Of a stretch of 64,000 nt of DNA, positions 52,540-62,011 are shown piece by piece. The DNA is from Pararhodonellum marinum (GTDB lineage Bacteria; Bacteroidota; Bacteroidia; Cytophagales; Cyclobacteriaceae): assembly GCF_015354735.1 (NCBI RefSeq), contig NZ_JACEFJ010000008.1:62001-126000 (forward strand), written 5' to 3'. Numbering within the stretch: position 1 is the stretch's first letter; each line of letters opens with the position of its first letter. The position numbers were made by a program, and so were the translations under genes. A model generated the notes under the pieces. It searched no databases and had not been told where the DNA came from. It saw nothing but the letters and a program-made list of their open reading frames with translations.

Positions 52540-55269
52540 TTACAAAGGCATTTTAAATTCTGACCACCTGTTTTCAAAGACTGTAGTAATGCTATATTCA
52601 TTTTGACTACCAGAATATTTTACTTGGATGGGAAGCGCACCATTGATGGGTCGGGTATTTAATAGCTCTCCTTTAAGGTTGTAGAGATAGATGAACTCCT
52701 GAATAGGGTCTATAACAACGAAAATGTTCTTATCTCCTCCGAAGGTGAAATACTGAAAAGTCAACTCATCTGACATGATGTTTTTTTCAAAAAGTGGTTC
52801 AAGTTCCTGATTTAGAATGGAAATTTTGTTGAAGGAGTTTACTACAAATACATGTTGATTGCTGGACTGATCCCTAACCAAGTGAAATTTAGTTTCCCTA
52901 TCAGGCCGGGTCAGCTGATTTCGGAAAGAAAGCTCCCCTCTGAAATTCACCTGAACAATTTCCCCATCTTCTGTAATTGTGGTCAAAAGTGTTTCAGATG
53001 ATTTACTTCTTTGGATCAAGGCGTAATCTGTATTTACTTTCTGGCCAATCTGAATGGGATTTCCACCTTTTACTTCCCCTCTTCTGTTCATGAAATAGAG
53101 TTCCCCGTTTTTGTTGAGGCTAACCATAAAATCTCCCATACCTGAAATGCGGTGGTGGGCAGGTGCATTGGCCAAAGGCCCACGGGTGGGTTTAGGATTC
53201 CATCCTTCAAGAGCTTCTCCTTTTTGATTGAATAAAAACAAATCACCATTCGAGCTTCCGACAAAGTACCTGTAATCTCTGGTGTTGTTATAATCCACCA
53301 AGCTGAGGTGGGTAAAGGGCGCATCACCTGGCCTTGAAATGGGGTAATTTGGCAAAGAGTTTCCCAATCTATCCAAGGCGTGGATCGAATTGGCGGTCGC
53401 AAATAAGAGTTGCAGTTTGCCGTTTTTATAAAAATCAATCTGAAAAACCGGTGATACAATGGGACCATCTATCGCTTGAGAAAAAATCATATCCCCTTCT
53501 CCGTTCAAAAGATAAATTTGATTGGAAGCTCCTTGAACCAAAAAATCTATGCTTTTGTCATTGAAATTTTGGAGAGAAATGGGCCCATAAGTTAACTTTT
53601 GTGGGAAATTGAAGGATTTGGTTTCTTCCAGCGTCACATCCTTTACAGGTTTGATGGGTGCTAGGTTGTAACCAAGCTCAAGGTTAACGTATTGGTTGGC
53701 ACCTGCTTCACTCAACTGAAGCGCTATCAAATCCAAAGATTGAAGCTGTGGAGCATATTTTTGAAACAGTACTTTCCAGTTTGGAGTGCTGTTTCGCAAA
53801 ATGGTACTCCAAAGTCTGGGGATGTTGATTAGGAAATTAAATCCAGACTCTTTTGAAATGCCTTCCAAAAAACGTCTATGCACAATGGATTTACCCCAAG
53901 TATTGTCCATATAAAGGTCATCAAGAAAAATCCGGATGGCCTTTAAATTATTGCCAAATATGAGCATGTCATTCATTTGGGCGATATAGGTGTTTTGGAA
54001 ACCTTTGAATTGACCCTCAAACAGATGTGCTGGAAATTCTTCCATCTCCACCAGGAAGATTTCTTTGTCAAGGTAATAATCCGCCATCCAATGTGTGCTG
54101 TCTTCCTGATTGATGGAAAGACTGAAATTTTTCAGAAGTGCGAGTTGTCCCTGAATATCTTTGGTTCCAAGCAACATGATTTGGTCTGTACCTTCCGAAC
54201 CGTCATTTTCAAGCACCATATACCCAATTTCTCCGCTAAGTTGTTCCAGAAAGGATTTGTCTAGCAGTAAATTTTCAATATCTGCCTCAACAGTGTTCCT
54301 ACCTTGGAATCCCTCTTGTTGAATCTCTCTGATCTGCTTGACATCTTGTAAATTGTATTGGTAAAAAAGTGCGGTTCTATTGGAAATGAAATTGCTGAAC
54401 AATCCTACTGTCTGGGAGGTGGTATGTCCAAAATTCACCTTTTGACCATCTTTAAAAAAAGCAAAACCATCCATAAAGACTTTGTTGGCTGCAAATTGCA
54501 ATTCAAGATTGGCGGAAACGCCTAATTTAGAAAAACTTTGGAGAGAAACAGGCAGGGCATTCGCACTGATTCCTTCTATAAATTTACCCAAACCTTGGCT
54601 ATCAATTCTAAGAACACCTAGGCCCTTGGGGTGAGGAAGTGAAGTGTAAAGGGCCCTGTTCTTTTCCTTAAACCCTACCAAATCATTACTTGCATCGTGT
54701 CTAATGGCATCCTCCACCAAGAAGGAAGTTTGGCTGGCAATCAATACGTTATGGATCAAACTGTAACTTAAGGTGCCTTCATTCTCTGCATTTCTGTATT
54801 CATAAATGGTTCTCCCACTGTAATTCCTTTGATTTATCTGGCCCTTACCTCTGAGTTTACTTTCCAAATCCTTCAGAAATTCCTTTTGATCATTGTCCGG
54901 AAAGGAAAGAGAGAAGAGGAAATCAAAATCTTCTCTTCCTGTGGGGTGCAGGGAAATAGCCAGTTTATTTCCTTTCAAGGATTTGTCCAACTGCCCACTT
55001 CCTCCCAACAAGCTGTCCAAGTCCAACAATTGCTGCTCTACCAATTTCAGTGAAGGGATATCGGACAGTCTATTCCAAATCGGTTGATCGACTAAGGCAT
55101 TCCATGCCTGAATGGGCTCATTGGTTTCAAATAGAAATATGGCATTTCCATCCACCAAGTCCGCTGCATCCAGTTTTTTATCGAAAAAATTTTTAAAGAA
55201 AATAAAATAGCCTGCCAAGCAAAAAGTCAGCAATATGAGTATGATTAGCAGCGTTTTTAGGGTTCTCAC
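52540..55269 (-). CDS. Large anchored periplasmic protein, DUF3352-like with repeat C-terminus
   Basis: The 909-residue protein has a short cytoplasmic start and one N-terminal membrane helix (about 5-26), then a long exported part. Residues about 40-560 have the look of DUF3352-type sequences (LFETNEPIQAWNAL; YSLIHNVLIASQTSFLVEDAIRH). From about 580 on there are repeated short strands with Asp/Asn-Gly turns (YFVGSSNGDLFLFNQKGEALEGW; GELYFMNRRGEVKGG), suggesting a beta-propeller. Function is unknown. It lies about 54 bp upstream of the MscS gene on the same strand and could share a transcript. Confidence 0.6.
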   Translation of the reverse strand: MRTLKTLLIILILLTFCLAGYFIFFKNFFDKKLDAADLVDGNAIFLFETNEPIQAWNALVDQPIWNRLSDIPSLKLVEQQLLDLDSLLGGSGQLDKSLKGNKLAISLHPTGREDFDFLFSLSFPDNDQKEFLKDLESKLRGKGQINQRNYSGRTIYEYRNAENEGTLSYSLIHNVLIASQTSFLVEDAIRHDASNDLVGFKEKNRALYTSLPHPKGLGVLRIDSQGLGKFIEGISANALPVSLQSFSKLGVSANLELQFAANKVFMDGFAFFKDGQKVNFGHTTSQTVGLFSNFISNRTALFYQYNLQDVKQIREIQQEGFQGRNTVEADIENLLLDKSFLEQLSGEIGYMVLENDGSEGTDQIMLLGTKDIQGQLALLKNFSLSINQEDSTHWMADYYLDKEIFLVEMEEFPAHLFEGQFKGFQNTYIAQMNDMLIFGNNLKAIRIFLDDLYMDNTWGKSIVHRRFLEGISKESGFNFLINIPRLWSTILRNSTPNWKVLFQKYAPQLQSLDLIALQLSEAGANQYVNLELGYNLAPIKPVKDVTLEETKSFNFPQKLTYGPISLQNFNDKSIDFLVQGASNQIYLLNGEGDMIFSQAIDGPIVSPVFQIDFYKNGKLQLLFATANSIHALDRLGNSLPNYPISRPGDAPFTHLSLVDYNNTRDYRYFVGSSNGDLFLFNQKGEALEGWNPKPTRGPLANAPAHHRISGMGDFMVSLNKNGELYFMNRRGEVKGGNPIQIGQKVNTDYALIQRSKSSETLLTTITEDGEIVQVNFRGELSFRNQLTRPDRETKFHLVRDQSSNQHVFVVNSFNKISILNQELEPLFEKNIMSDELTFQYFTFGGDKNIFVVIDPIQEFIYLYNLKGELLNTRPINGALPIQVKYSGSQNEYSITTVFENRWSEFKMPL

Positions 55270-55344
55270 GAGAGAAGATTGACTTTAAAGGTACATCAAG
55301 CATGCTCCTATTTCACTTAGAAGCAATCTTAAAAAAAATAGGGT

Positions 55345-55368
55345 GGCCCGGAGATTAACTTCCGGACC
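55345..55368 (-). terminator. Predicted terminator of mdh
   Basis: TCCGGACC (55361-55368) pairs with GGCCCGGA (55345-55352) with one G-U pair and an 8-nt loop. On the minus strand it is followed after 4 nt by a long T tract (A-run on plus at 55331-55338). It starts about 16 bp after the mdh stop. Confidence 0.7.
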
Positions 55369-55383
55369 GGCATATAGCCTATT

Positions 55384-56322
55384 CTATTTTTGGGAGATTT
55401 TGTCCAATACAGACATGACCTCTTTTACATGGTTTCTTGACTCTTCCAATAGGTCTTTTTCTTCCTTGTTCAACTCAAGTTCAAGTACTTTTTCAATACC
55501 ATTTTTACCCAAGATCACAGGTACACCCAGATAGCAATCATCTATGCCGTACTCTCCATCTAGTTTGATGCAGACTGGAAATACCCTTTTTTGGTTTTTG
55601 ACAATCGACTCCACCATTTGCGCCGCTGCAGAACCCGGAGCATACCAAGCAGATGTACCCATCAATTTAACCAATTCACCTCCCCCGAATTTGGTCCTTT
55701 CGATGATTGCATCCAGTTTGGATTTTTCGATCAATTCGGTTACAGGAATTCCCGCTACCGTGGTATATCTTGGCAGAGGAACCATGGTATCACCGTGTCC
55801 GCCCATCAAAATAGCTTGGATCTCTTTGGGAGATATATTCAATTCTTCGGCAATAAAGGCCCTATATCTGGCGGTATCCAGGATACCAGCCATGCCCATT
55901 ACTTTGGTTTTGGGGAGTTTTGAGGTGATATGAGCCTGGTAAGTCATGACATCCAAAGGGTTGGAAACCACAATGATGATGGCATTAGGGGAATGTTTGA
56001 CCACCTGTTCCGTAACAGATTTGACAATTCCAGCATTGGTTTCAATCAAGTCGTCCCTAGTCATTCCTGGTTTTCGCGGTAAACCTGAAGTAATCACGAC
56101 TACATCAGAATCAGCAGTTTTGGTGTAATCGTTGGTGCTTCCCACAGTCCTGCTGTCATATACATTAATAGGGGCTTTTTGCCAAATATCAAGGGCCTTT
56201 CCTTCGGCTACTCCTTCTTTGATGTCTACCAATACAATTTCTTCTGCAATTTCTCGGTATGCCAATACATCAGCACAGGTAGCACCTACATTACCGGCTC
56301 CAACTACGGTTACTTTTGTCAT
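55384..56322 (-). CDS. mdh: Malate dehydrogenase
   Basis: Mdh interconverts malate and oxaloacetate with NAD in the TCA cycle. The 312-residue protein is the LDH-like type: GAGNVG (8-13) binds NAD, DIKEGVAEGKALDIWQ supplies the Asp that selects NAD, and SGLPRKPGMTRDDL is the mobile loop with the substrate Arg residues. VVSNPLDVMT carries the conserved Asn, and MGGHGDTMVPLPRY holds the catalytic His. It is monocistronic with its own terminator. Confidence 0.96.
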   Translation of the reverse strand: MTKVTVVGAGNVGATCADVLAYREIAEEIVLVDIKEGVAEGKALDIWQKAPINVYDSRTVGSTNDYTKTADSDVVVITSGLPRKPGMTRDDLIETNAGIVKSVTEQVVKHSPNAIIIVVSNPLDVMTYQAHITSKLPKTKVMGMAGILDTARYRAFIAEELNISPKEIQAILMGGHGDTMVPLPRYTTVAGIPVTELIEKSKLDAIIERTKFGGGELVKLMGTSAWYAPGSAAAQMVESIVKNQKRVFPVCIKLDGEYGIDDCYLGVPVILGKNGIEKVLELELNKEEKDLLEESRNHVKEVMSVLDKISQK

Positions 56323-56542
56323 GATTTATGGATTAATTTTTATCGGATAACTTTATTTTTTTAAAACTGCGCTAAGTTAGTAATCAAAGCGTGCTTTTTA
56401 AAGGATTCAAATAATTACTTGAAAGTAATTTTGGATGGAAGGTGGATGTAGATACGATTCCGGTCTAACGAAAAAAAGTGTCCCTCCATAAAAAAATTTT
56501 AACTGCTGACGACCCAAGTTTCATTCTTTTCCCTATTTGGAC

Positions 56543-57064
56543 TCAACGTTGTTCAAACATTTGCCCTAATTTGAAAAAACCAAAAGAACTTTGGTATGAT
56601 TTGAAAAGCCGGTGGTTGTTCTCATTGTAAAATTCAGCCAGCGAGGTCATCATTTTTGCCTTGATTTTGGGATCACTGTCAAACAATTCATGCATCGCAA
56701 AACTTGGAATGACCATCAATTCGGCTTCTTCTGAAAGTACAATAGCCGAATATATTCTTTTACTGCCTTCTAATAATGAGTTTTCTCCAAAAGCTTCCCC
56801 CCTTCTAAGGTCACTGATGCTTTCAAAATTATCCTTGATATCTATGTTAAGACTGACCCATCCTTTCTTGACGATATAGAAAGCCTGGCTGGGATCATTT
56901 CTGAAAAAAATAACCTCATCCCTTCTGTACATTCTGTAATGAATCGCAGGAATTAGCCTCGCCATCTCTAAATTTTTCAGCCTTGCAAAAAACCGTACCT
57001 GAGACAAAAATTCAAAAACCTCCAATTCTGCTTTACTGTAGGTCTTTTTAAAGGGATTGATCAT
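56543..57064 (-). CDS. Cyclic-nucleotide-binding-domain protein without DNA-binding domain
   Basis: The 173-residue protein has a CRP/FNR-type cNMP-binding fold: YRRDEVIFFRNDPSQAFYIVKKGWVSL (about 46-72) and LRRGEAFGENSLLEGSKRIYSAIVLSEEAELMVI (about 86-119) give the beta roll and phosphate-binding cassette region. It ends soon after the C-helix (FYNENNHRLFKSYQ...), with no helix-turn-helix. The cassette Arg of cAMP binders is not at its usual place (GSKRIYSA), so cAMP binding is uncertain. Its 5' end overlaps the end of tilS by 17 bp. Confidence 0.82.
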   Translation of the reverse strand: MINPFKKTYSKAELEVFEFLSQVRFFARLKNLEMARLIPAIHYRMYRRDEVIFFRNDPSQAFYIVKKGWVSLNIDIKDNFESISDLRRGEAFGENSLLEGSKRIYSAIVLSEEAELMVIPSFAMHELFDSDPKIKAKMMTSLAEFYNENNHRLFKSYQSSFGFFKLGQMFEQR

Positions 57065-58388
57065 GACTCTTTTCTTTTAAATACAAAATATTTTTGGTGT
57101 GTGTGGTTACCGAAAACCGATCATCTATCCTCAAACCGATCACCCATACTATATCTTCACCGGAACAAAGCACATGAATGTTTTTCTTATGAATGAGGGG
57201 TACTTTCAAATCTATCAAAAAATCACTGATTTTTTTAAAGTTTTTCATCCCCAGGGGTTGAAATCTGTCACCTTCACCCCAAAGTCTCAACGTCAGTGGA
57301 AAAGTCAGGCGATCCTGGTCCAGCATGGCATTTTCAGAATTCTTGTCCAGTTTGAACGGAGGCCTAAGCCGCATCATGTGATAGGCTTTGTCGTTTACTC
57401 TAAACTCCACTTCTGTTTCCTTTAGGATCTTGTGGTCCAAAAGTTCTTGGGGAATTGGACCTAGAATAAGTGCTTGCCTATCGACATTGAGTAAAAATCC
57501 AAGGGAAAGAAAGGACTGACCTGAACCCTCATTATGAATTGATTGGTCCAGCTGTTCAACCTGATCGTAGTTAAACCCGAATTTCCTCAACCAATAATAC
57601 AACAATGATTTTCTTCCCGGAGTATTCTTCAGGTCTGTAATTTCCAAATATTGGTATTTTCCTTCTTTTTTGAGTTTTTGATCCAACCAGTTTTCATGAA
57701 AATGAAAAAAAGCCTTGCCAGTATCTTTCAATCTTTCAAAACTCTGCAACATGGTGGTCAATACGTCAGGGTTTCCTTCCTTTAGAATCGGAATTAGCTC
57801 GTTTCTAATATAATTGCGTTTGTATTTATTGGATGCATTTGAACTGTCTTCTCTCCAAGTCAGCTTTTCGGTTTGGGCATACTTAATAATTGTTTCTTTG
57901 TCAAATATCAGAAGGGGTCGAATTATCCTTTCTCTCCTTTCAGCCATGCCATAAATCCCCTCAATGCCTGTTTCCCTCATGAGGTTCATCAAAATGGTTT
58001 CCAATTGATCATCTGCATGTTGGGCCAAGACCATGGCATCATAGCCTTTTTCATCCAAAAGTTGGTGAAACCAGAAATACCTCAGCTCTCTCGCTGCCAT
58101 TTGGACGGAAATTCCCTTTTCTTCAGCATAGTTTAATGTATCGAAGGCTTTAGCATAAACTTGAACTCCCATTTCCTTTGCCAAAGTCTTTACCAGAGAT
58201 TCATCCCCATCACTTTCTTCATCCCTAAGTTGGAAATTGCAGTGGGCCATGTCAAAAGCAATTGCTGTGGTCTTCAACAGGTGGGCAAGCACTACGCTGT
58301 CTACTCCACCACTGATGGCCAACAAATAGCGCTGATGATGATCCAAAAGTTTTTTTTCCCGTATATGAGTGATAAACTGATCCAGCAT
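57048..58388 (-). CDS. tilS: tRNA(Ile)-lysidine synthetase
   Basis: TilS converts C34 of the CAU anticodon of tRNA-Ile2 to lysidine, which is essential for AUA decoding. From ATG 58388 the protein has 446 residues; the longer frame to 58475 runs into the ostA promoter region and is not family-like. The PP-loop motif SGGVDS is at 26-31, followed by MAHCNFQLRDEESDGDE and LAQHADDQLETILMNLMRETGIEG, the conserved ATP/tRNA-binding blocks. A C-terminal TilS domain (about 350-440, with LRLWGEGDRFQPLG) is present. Confidence 0.94.
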   Translation of the reverse strand: MLDQFITHIREKKLLDHHQRYLLAISGGVDSVVLAHLLKTTAIAFDMAHCNFQLRDEESDGDESLVKTLAKEMGVQVYAKAFDTLNYAEEKGISVQMAARELRYFWFHQLLDEKGYDAMVLAQHADDQLETILMNLMRETGIEGIYGMAERRERIIRPLLIFDKETIIKYAQTEKLTWREDSSNASNKYKRNYIRNELIPILKEGNPDVLTTMLQSFERLKDTGKAFFHFHENWLDQKLKKEGKYQYLEITDLKNTPGRKSLLYYWLRKFGFNYDQVEQLDQSIHNEGSGQSFLSLGFLLNVDRQALILGPIPQELLDHKILKETEVEFRVNDKAYHMMRLRPPFKLDKNSENAMLDQDRLTFPLTLRLWGEGDRFQPLGMKNFKKISDFLIDLKVPLIHKKNIHVLCSGEDIVWVIGLRIDDRFSVTTHTKNILYLKEKSHDQSL

Positions 58389-58411
58389 AATCCAAAAATA
58401 CCATTTTTGGT

Positions 58412-58419
58412 TAATTTTG
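58412..58419 (+). promoter_or_regulatory. Predicted -7 box of the ostA-like gene
   Basis: TAATTTTG matches TAnnTTTG, 18 bp before the ATG at 58438 and just upstream of the divergent tilS start. No -33 TTTG is present at 19 nt. Confidence 0.4.
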
Positions 58420-58437
58420 CCGATCATATCGAAAAGA

Positions 58438-60111
58438 ATGCACCAAAAGAATTTCACCCTTATTTTCCTTTTCACCCTTTTCCTTCATAGTGAAGGCTGG
58501 TCTCAAACCCCGGATCAGGGTGGCGCACCTTTAGAAATCATCACTGCGGAGGAGTTGGAATTTGAAAGGGTAAGGGGGTATCAGAGGTTGTTGAGAAATG
58601 TTCAAATGAAGCATCAAAACAGCCTCATCTATTGTGATTCAGCCCATTTTTATGAGGAGCAAAACTTGGCCAAACTGTTTGGCAACGTAAGAATCGTCGA
58701 CCAAAAAGATCCTGTGGTGACTACCAGCAAATATGCCGAGTATGATGGTAACACCAAAATTGCCAAACTGAGGAATACAGTGGTTTTCAAAAACGAAGGT
58801 ACTACACTTTATACCGACTACCTTGATTACAATCGGTTAACCGGTGTTGCCGACTATTTCAATTCGGGAAAAGTGGTTGATTCAACCAATGTTTTGACCA
58901 GCCAAAATGGGCGATACCAGACCCAACTCGAAAGAATCACCTTCACAGAGAATGTGGTGTTGGTCAACCCGGATTACACACTTAAAACCAACCACTTGGT
59001 ATACCTTACCATTCCAAAAACCGCCGAAACCAAAGACATCACCAATGTCATTTCCAAGGACGGTGACAAGCTGAATGCGAGAAGGGGAAGTTTTTATGAT
59101 ACTGAAAACAAGTTATTCAGGTTTTTTGATGGAGATGTAGAAACCGAAAATACTTTTATTACCGGTGAAATTCTCTATTACGATGAAACAGCCATGTATT
59201 ACGAAGGAAAAGAGAACGTAAGCATTTTCAATAAAGAAAGAAACCTTGAGGTCTTTGGCGATGAGGGTAAGCACTGGGAAGACCGTAAATATTCCTTGGT
59301 CTACGGCAACGCCTTGGTACAAAAATATTTTGAGATGGATACCCTTTTCATGATTTCTGATACTTTGATTTCACAGGACGGCGAAGAAGAATCCCAAAAA
59401 TTCCTCTTGGCGTTTGAGAAGGTCCGGATGATCAAATCTGAAATGGCTGGTCGATCCGATTCCTTGGCCTATATTTTTTCGGACTCTACGATCCATCTTT
59501 ACCGAGATCCAGTCTTGTGGAACGACAAAAGCCAAATCACCGCCGACAGCATAAGTTTTCTGATTGCAAATGAAGAACTTGACAGGGCATTGCTCAGATA
59601 CAAAACTTTTGCGATTACCCAAGATACCATCAATAATTTCAATCAGATAAAAGGCAGAAAAATGACCGCCTTTTTCAAGGATGGTGACATAAGTAAACTG
59701 GATGTGGAAGGTAATGGAGAGTCTCTTTATTTTGCTTTGGAAAATGATACCACACTCAAGGGTCTAAATAAACTGATTTGTGGCAGAATCATGATGTATT
59801 TTGAAGAGGGAAATATTAAAAAAATAAACCATACCATCAATCCGGAAGCAACTTTTACTCCTCCACAATTGTTCGAAATGGATAAGCTTAGGCTCGAGGG
59901 ATTTGTATGGCGAGAGGAAGAAAAGCCTGAAATGGAGGACATTTATGCATGGAGGACACCAAAACCAAGGAAAGAGGAAGAGTTTAATTTCTTCAATCAG
60001 CCTGATGTAAGATTGCCTTTGCCGGATGAGGACGAAATCCAAAAAATATTGAATGAAAATCAAAATAAAATACCTCAAAAGAAACTCATTGAAAACTTAA
60101 ATTTGGAATAG
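58438..60111 (+). CDS. OstA/LptA-like LPS-transport family protein
   Basis: From ATG 58438 the protein has 557 residues; an upstream in-frame TTG at 58417 overlaps the promoter and is rejected. A signal peptide (about 5-23, ending GWSQ) is followed by an OstA-like beta-jellyroll series: RGYQRLLRNVQMKHQNSLIYCDSAHFYEE (about 45-73), LFGNVRIVDQKDPVVTTSKYAEYDG, and repeated strands of the TLYTDYLDYNR type that continue to about residue 490. The Asp/Lys-rich end is soluble. Bacteroidota have such extended OstA proteins in place of short LptA; a role in moving LPS through the periplasm is likely by family. Confidence 0.82.
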   Translation: MHQKNFTLIFLFTLFLHSEGWSQTPDQGGAPLEIITAEELEFERVRGYQRLLRNVQMKHQNSLIYCDSAHFYEEQNLAKLFGNVRIVDQKDPVVTTSKYAEYDGNTKIAKLRNTVVFKNEGTTLYTDYLDYNRLTGVADYFNSGKVVDSTNVLTSQNGRYQTQLERITFTENVVLVNPDYTLKTNHLVYLTIPKTAETKDITNVISKDGDKLNARRGSFYDTENKLFRFFDGDVETENTFITGEILYYDETAMYYEGKENVSIFNKERNLEVFGDEGKHWEDRKYSLVYGNALVQKYFEMDTLFMISDTLISQDGEEESQKFLLAFEKVRMIKSEMAGRSDSLAYIFSDSTIHLYRDPVLWNDKSQITADSISFLIANEELDRALLRYKTFAITQDTINNFNQIKGRKMTAFFKDGDISKLDVEGNGESLYFALENDTTLKGLNKLICGRIMMYFEEGNIKKINHTINPEATFTPPQLFEMDKLRLEGFVWREEEKPEMEDIYAWRTPKPRKEEEFNFFNQPDVRLPLPDEDEIQKILNENQNKIPQKKLIENLNLE

Positions 60112-60267
60112 CCTTCTAAAACGGCATACCCAAATATATATTTCATCGAGGTTAACATTTTTTAACCACGAATCCTTTAAAAACCGAAACCTAATTTGTA
60201 TTTTTATTCGTATATTAAGACGTGAGCGAAAACTCCAAAATGACCAGCTTATTGATTAAAACTTTAC

Positions 60268-60984
60268 ATGAAAAAGATTCTGTCGCTAATTTTTACACTC
60301 TTGATGCTATACGTGCCTCTTGTCCAGGCTCAGCAGATACGTGTACTAAGCGATGCGCCGGAATTTGAAGGCAAAATCAATACCTCTCAAAGAAAATCCC
60401 TGATCATTCAAAACGAGACCAACGAGGAACAGGAATATGTTCTGAAATTTTTGCGTGGCAATGTGGGGTCATCCCAAAATCTCAAAGTATGCCTTGGGGA
60501 TGCCTGCTTTGATCCCAGAAAAGACCTTGCTAAAATAAAATTTAAACTCAATCCCGGAGAAATTTATACTGATCTTTACCTTGAATTTGAATTGGGCATC
60601 AGTGAAGGCAAAGGAAACTTTGACCTCCACTTTGTCAATACCAAAAACATTCGGGAAACCTTTATGGTAGAAGCTAAATATAACGTATCCAACCCCGGGG
60701 GAGACGGGAATGAAGTGGACCATAGAGACATTCGCATCAGCAGCGTTTATCCCAACCCCAGCAATAGAATTGCGCAGCTCGATTATGAAATCAAAAACCC
60801 CCGATCCAACGCAACCATTTTGGTGAACAGCTTTATAGGAAATCCAGTCCAAAGTTTTGAACTTAACCCCAATGCCAATACTCTTGTCATCAATGTGGCC
60901 GATTTAGACCCAGGGATTTATTTTTACACCTTAATTGTGGACAACAAAAATATTTTCACAAAAAAGCTCGTTGTGAAAAGGTAG
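60268..60984 (+). CDS. Secreted protein with type IX sorting domain
   Basis: This 238-residue protein has a signal peptide (about 1-21, ending VQA) and an immunoglobulin-like N-terminal domain (about 24-145), with Cys75 and Cys80 possibly paired. The C-terminal 80 residues (about 159-238) match the T9SS type A sorting domain: SSVYPNPS at the start, LVNSFIGNPVQSFEL, LDPGIYFYTLIVDN and a final KKLVVKR. The sorting domain shows that the organism has a type IX secretion system and that this protein is exported to the surface. The function of the N-terminal domain is unknown. Confidence 0.88.
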   Translation: MKKILSLIFTLLMLYVPLVQAQQIRVLSDAPEFEGKINTSQRKSLIIQNETNEEQEYVLKFLRGNVGSSQNLKVCLGDACFDPRKDLAKIKFKLNPGEIYTDLYLEFELGISEGKGNFDLHFVNTKNIRETFMVEAKYNVSNPGGDGNEVDHRDIRISSVYPNPSNRIAQLDYEIKNPRSNATILVNSFIGNPVQSFELNPNANTLVINVADLDPGIYFYTLIVDNKNIFTKKLVVKR

Positions 60985-61014
60985 TAAGCCAACCAACCTA
61001 CAGATTAGCAATAA

Positions 61015-61045
61015 TTTGATACAGAATTTAAATCCCTTATATTTG
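61015..61045 (+). promoter_or_regulatory. Promoter of bamD-rpoZ-coaBC (TTTG-N19-TATATTTG)
   Basis: TTTG at 61015-61018 and TATATTTG at 61038-61045 are exactly 19 nt apart. The -7 box ends 10 bp before the bamD ATG at 61056, so the transcript leader is only a few nucleotides. Confidence 0.82.
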
Positions 61046-61055
61046 CAGCTTGAAA

Positions 61056-61997
61056 ATGATGACAAAGCTTAAAAATTCCATATTGTTTCTTCTTATAGCC
61101 ATGCTTGGATTTTCTTGCGGGCAATTTTATAAGCTAGAAAAAAGTACCAACTGGGAGGAGCTATATAACGCTGCCAATGATTACTACCAAAAAGGCGAAT
61201 ACAACAAAGCCATCATTTTATTTGATAAAGTACTTCCTGTCATAAGAGGAAGTGAAAAATCCGAACTTGCTGAATTCAATTATGCCTATTCGCATTTTCA
61301 CACCAAAAGATATATAGAAGCTGCAAATTATTTCAGTAATTTTCATTCAACCTACAACAGAAGTCCTTTGGCTGAGGAAGCTTTATTCATGAATGCCTAC
61401 TCGCTTTATCTGGACGCTCCGGATTACAATCTGGACCAAACCAGTAGCAAGGACGCAGTCAATGCCATACAGGTATTCATCAATAAGTTTCCAGAATCTG
61501 ATTCTTATGAAAGGGCAATGACAATGATAGATGACCTTCAGAAAAGATTTGAAGAGAAAGCCTATCAGGAAGCCCAAATGTACTTAAAACTTACACAGGG
61601 GCTTTTCCCTGGTGATTTCTATAGGGCTTGCATTGTGAATTTTCAGAACTTTGCAAAAAGATATCCAGACAGTAAATACAATGAGGAACTTGCTTATCAA
61701 TTGGTAGAAGTGAGTTCTGCCTACGGTGAAAGAAGTGTATTTACCAAGAAAGAAGAAAGATTGAAAGAATCTTTAAAGTTTGCCAGTGAATTCAACCGCA
61801 AATATGCGGACAGCAAATATGTAAAACGGGTGAGCAACATTTCCAACAAAACCCAAACAGAACTGGAATCCCATATCAGGTTGAAAAAAGATTATGAAGA
61901 AAGAACGGCAGCAGCAAAAGCTGAAATGGATGCCGAACAAAGAAACCTGGAAGCTTCCCAGGCCCTCAAAGAAGCTGAAACGAATTCAGGAAATTAA
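61056..61997 (+). CDS. bamD: Outer-membrane assembly lipoprotein BamD
   Basis: BamD is the essential lipoprotein partner of BamA in outer-membrane protein assembly. From ATG 61056 (a TTG at 61050 is also in frame) it has 313 residues with a lipobox ending in Cys21 (MLGFSC). TPR-like helices follow: EELYNAANDYYQKGEYNKAIILFDKVL, AEFNYAYSHFHTKRYIEAANYFSNF and later NFQNFAKRYPDSKYNEELAYQLVE. The C-terminus is a charged coiled-coil tail (AAKAEMDAEQRNLEASQ). It is the first gene of bamD-rpoZ-coaBC, a conserved Bacteroidota order. Confidence 0.92.
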   Translation: MMTKLKNSILFLLIAMLGFSCGQFYKLEKSTNWEELYNAANDYYQKGEYNKAIILFDKVLPVIRGSEKSELAEFNYAYSHFHTKRYIEAANYFSNFHSTYNRSPLAEEALFMNAYSLYLDAPDYNLDQTSSKDAVNAIQVFINKFPESDSYERAMTMIDDLQKRFEEKAYQEAQMYLKLTQGLFPGDFYRACIVNFQNFAKRYPDSKYNEELAYQLVEVSSAYGERSVFTKKEERLKESLKFASEFNRKYADSKYVKRVSNISNKTQTELESHIRLKKDYEERTAAAKAEMDAEQRNLEASQALKEAETNSGN

Positions 61998-62011
61998 TCA
62001 ATACAATATAT

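Noticed and set aside
60151-60175. GGTTAA/TTAACC hairpin after the ostA-like gene as a terminator
   Set aside because: The stem is only 6 bp and is not followed by a T tract.
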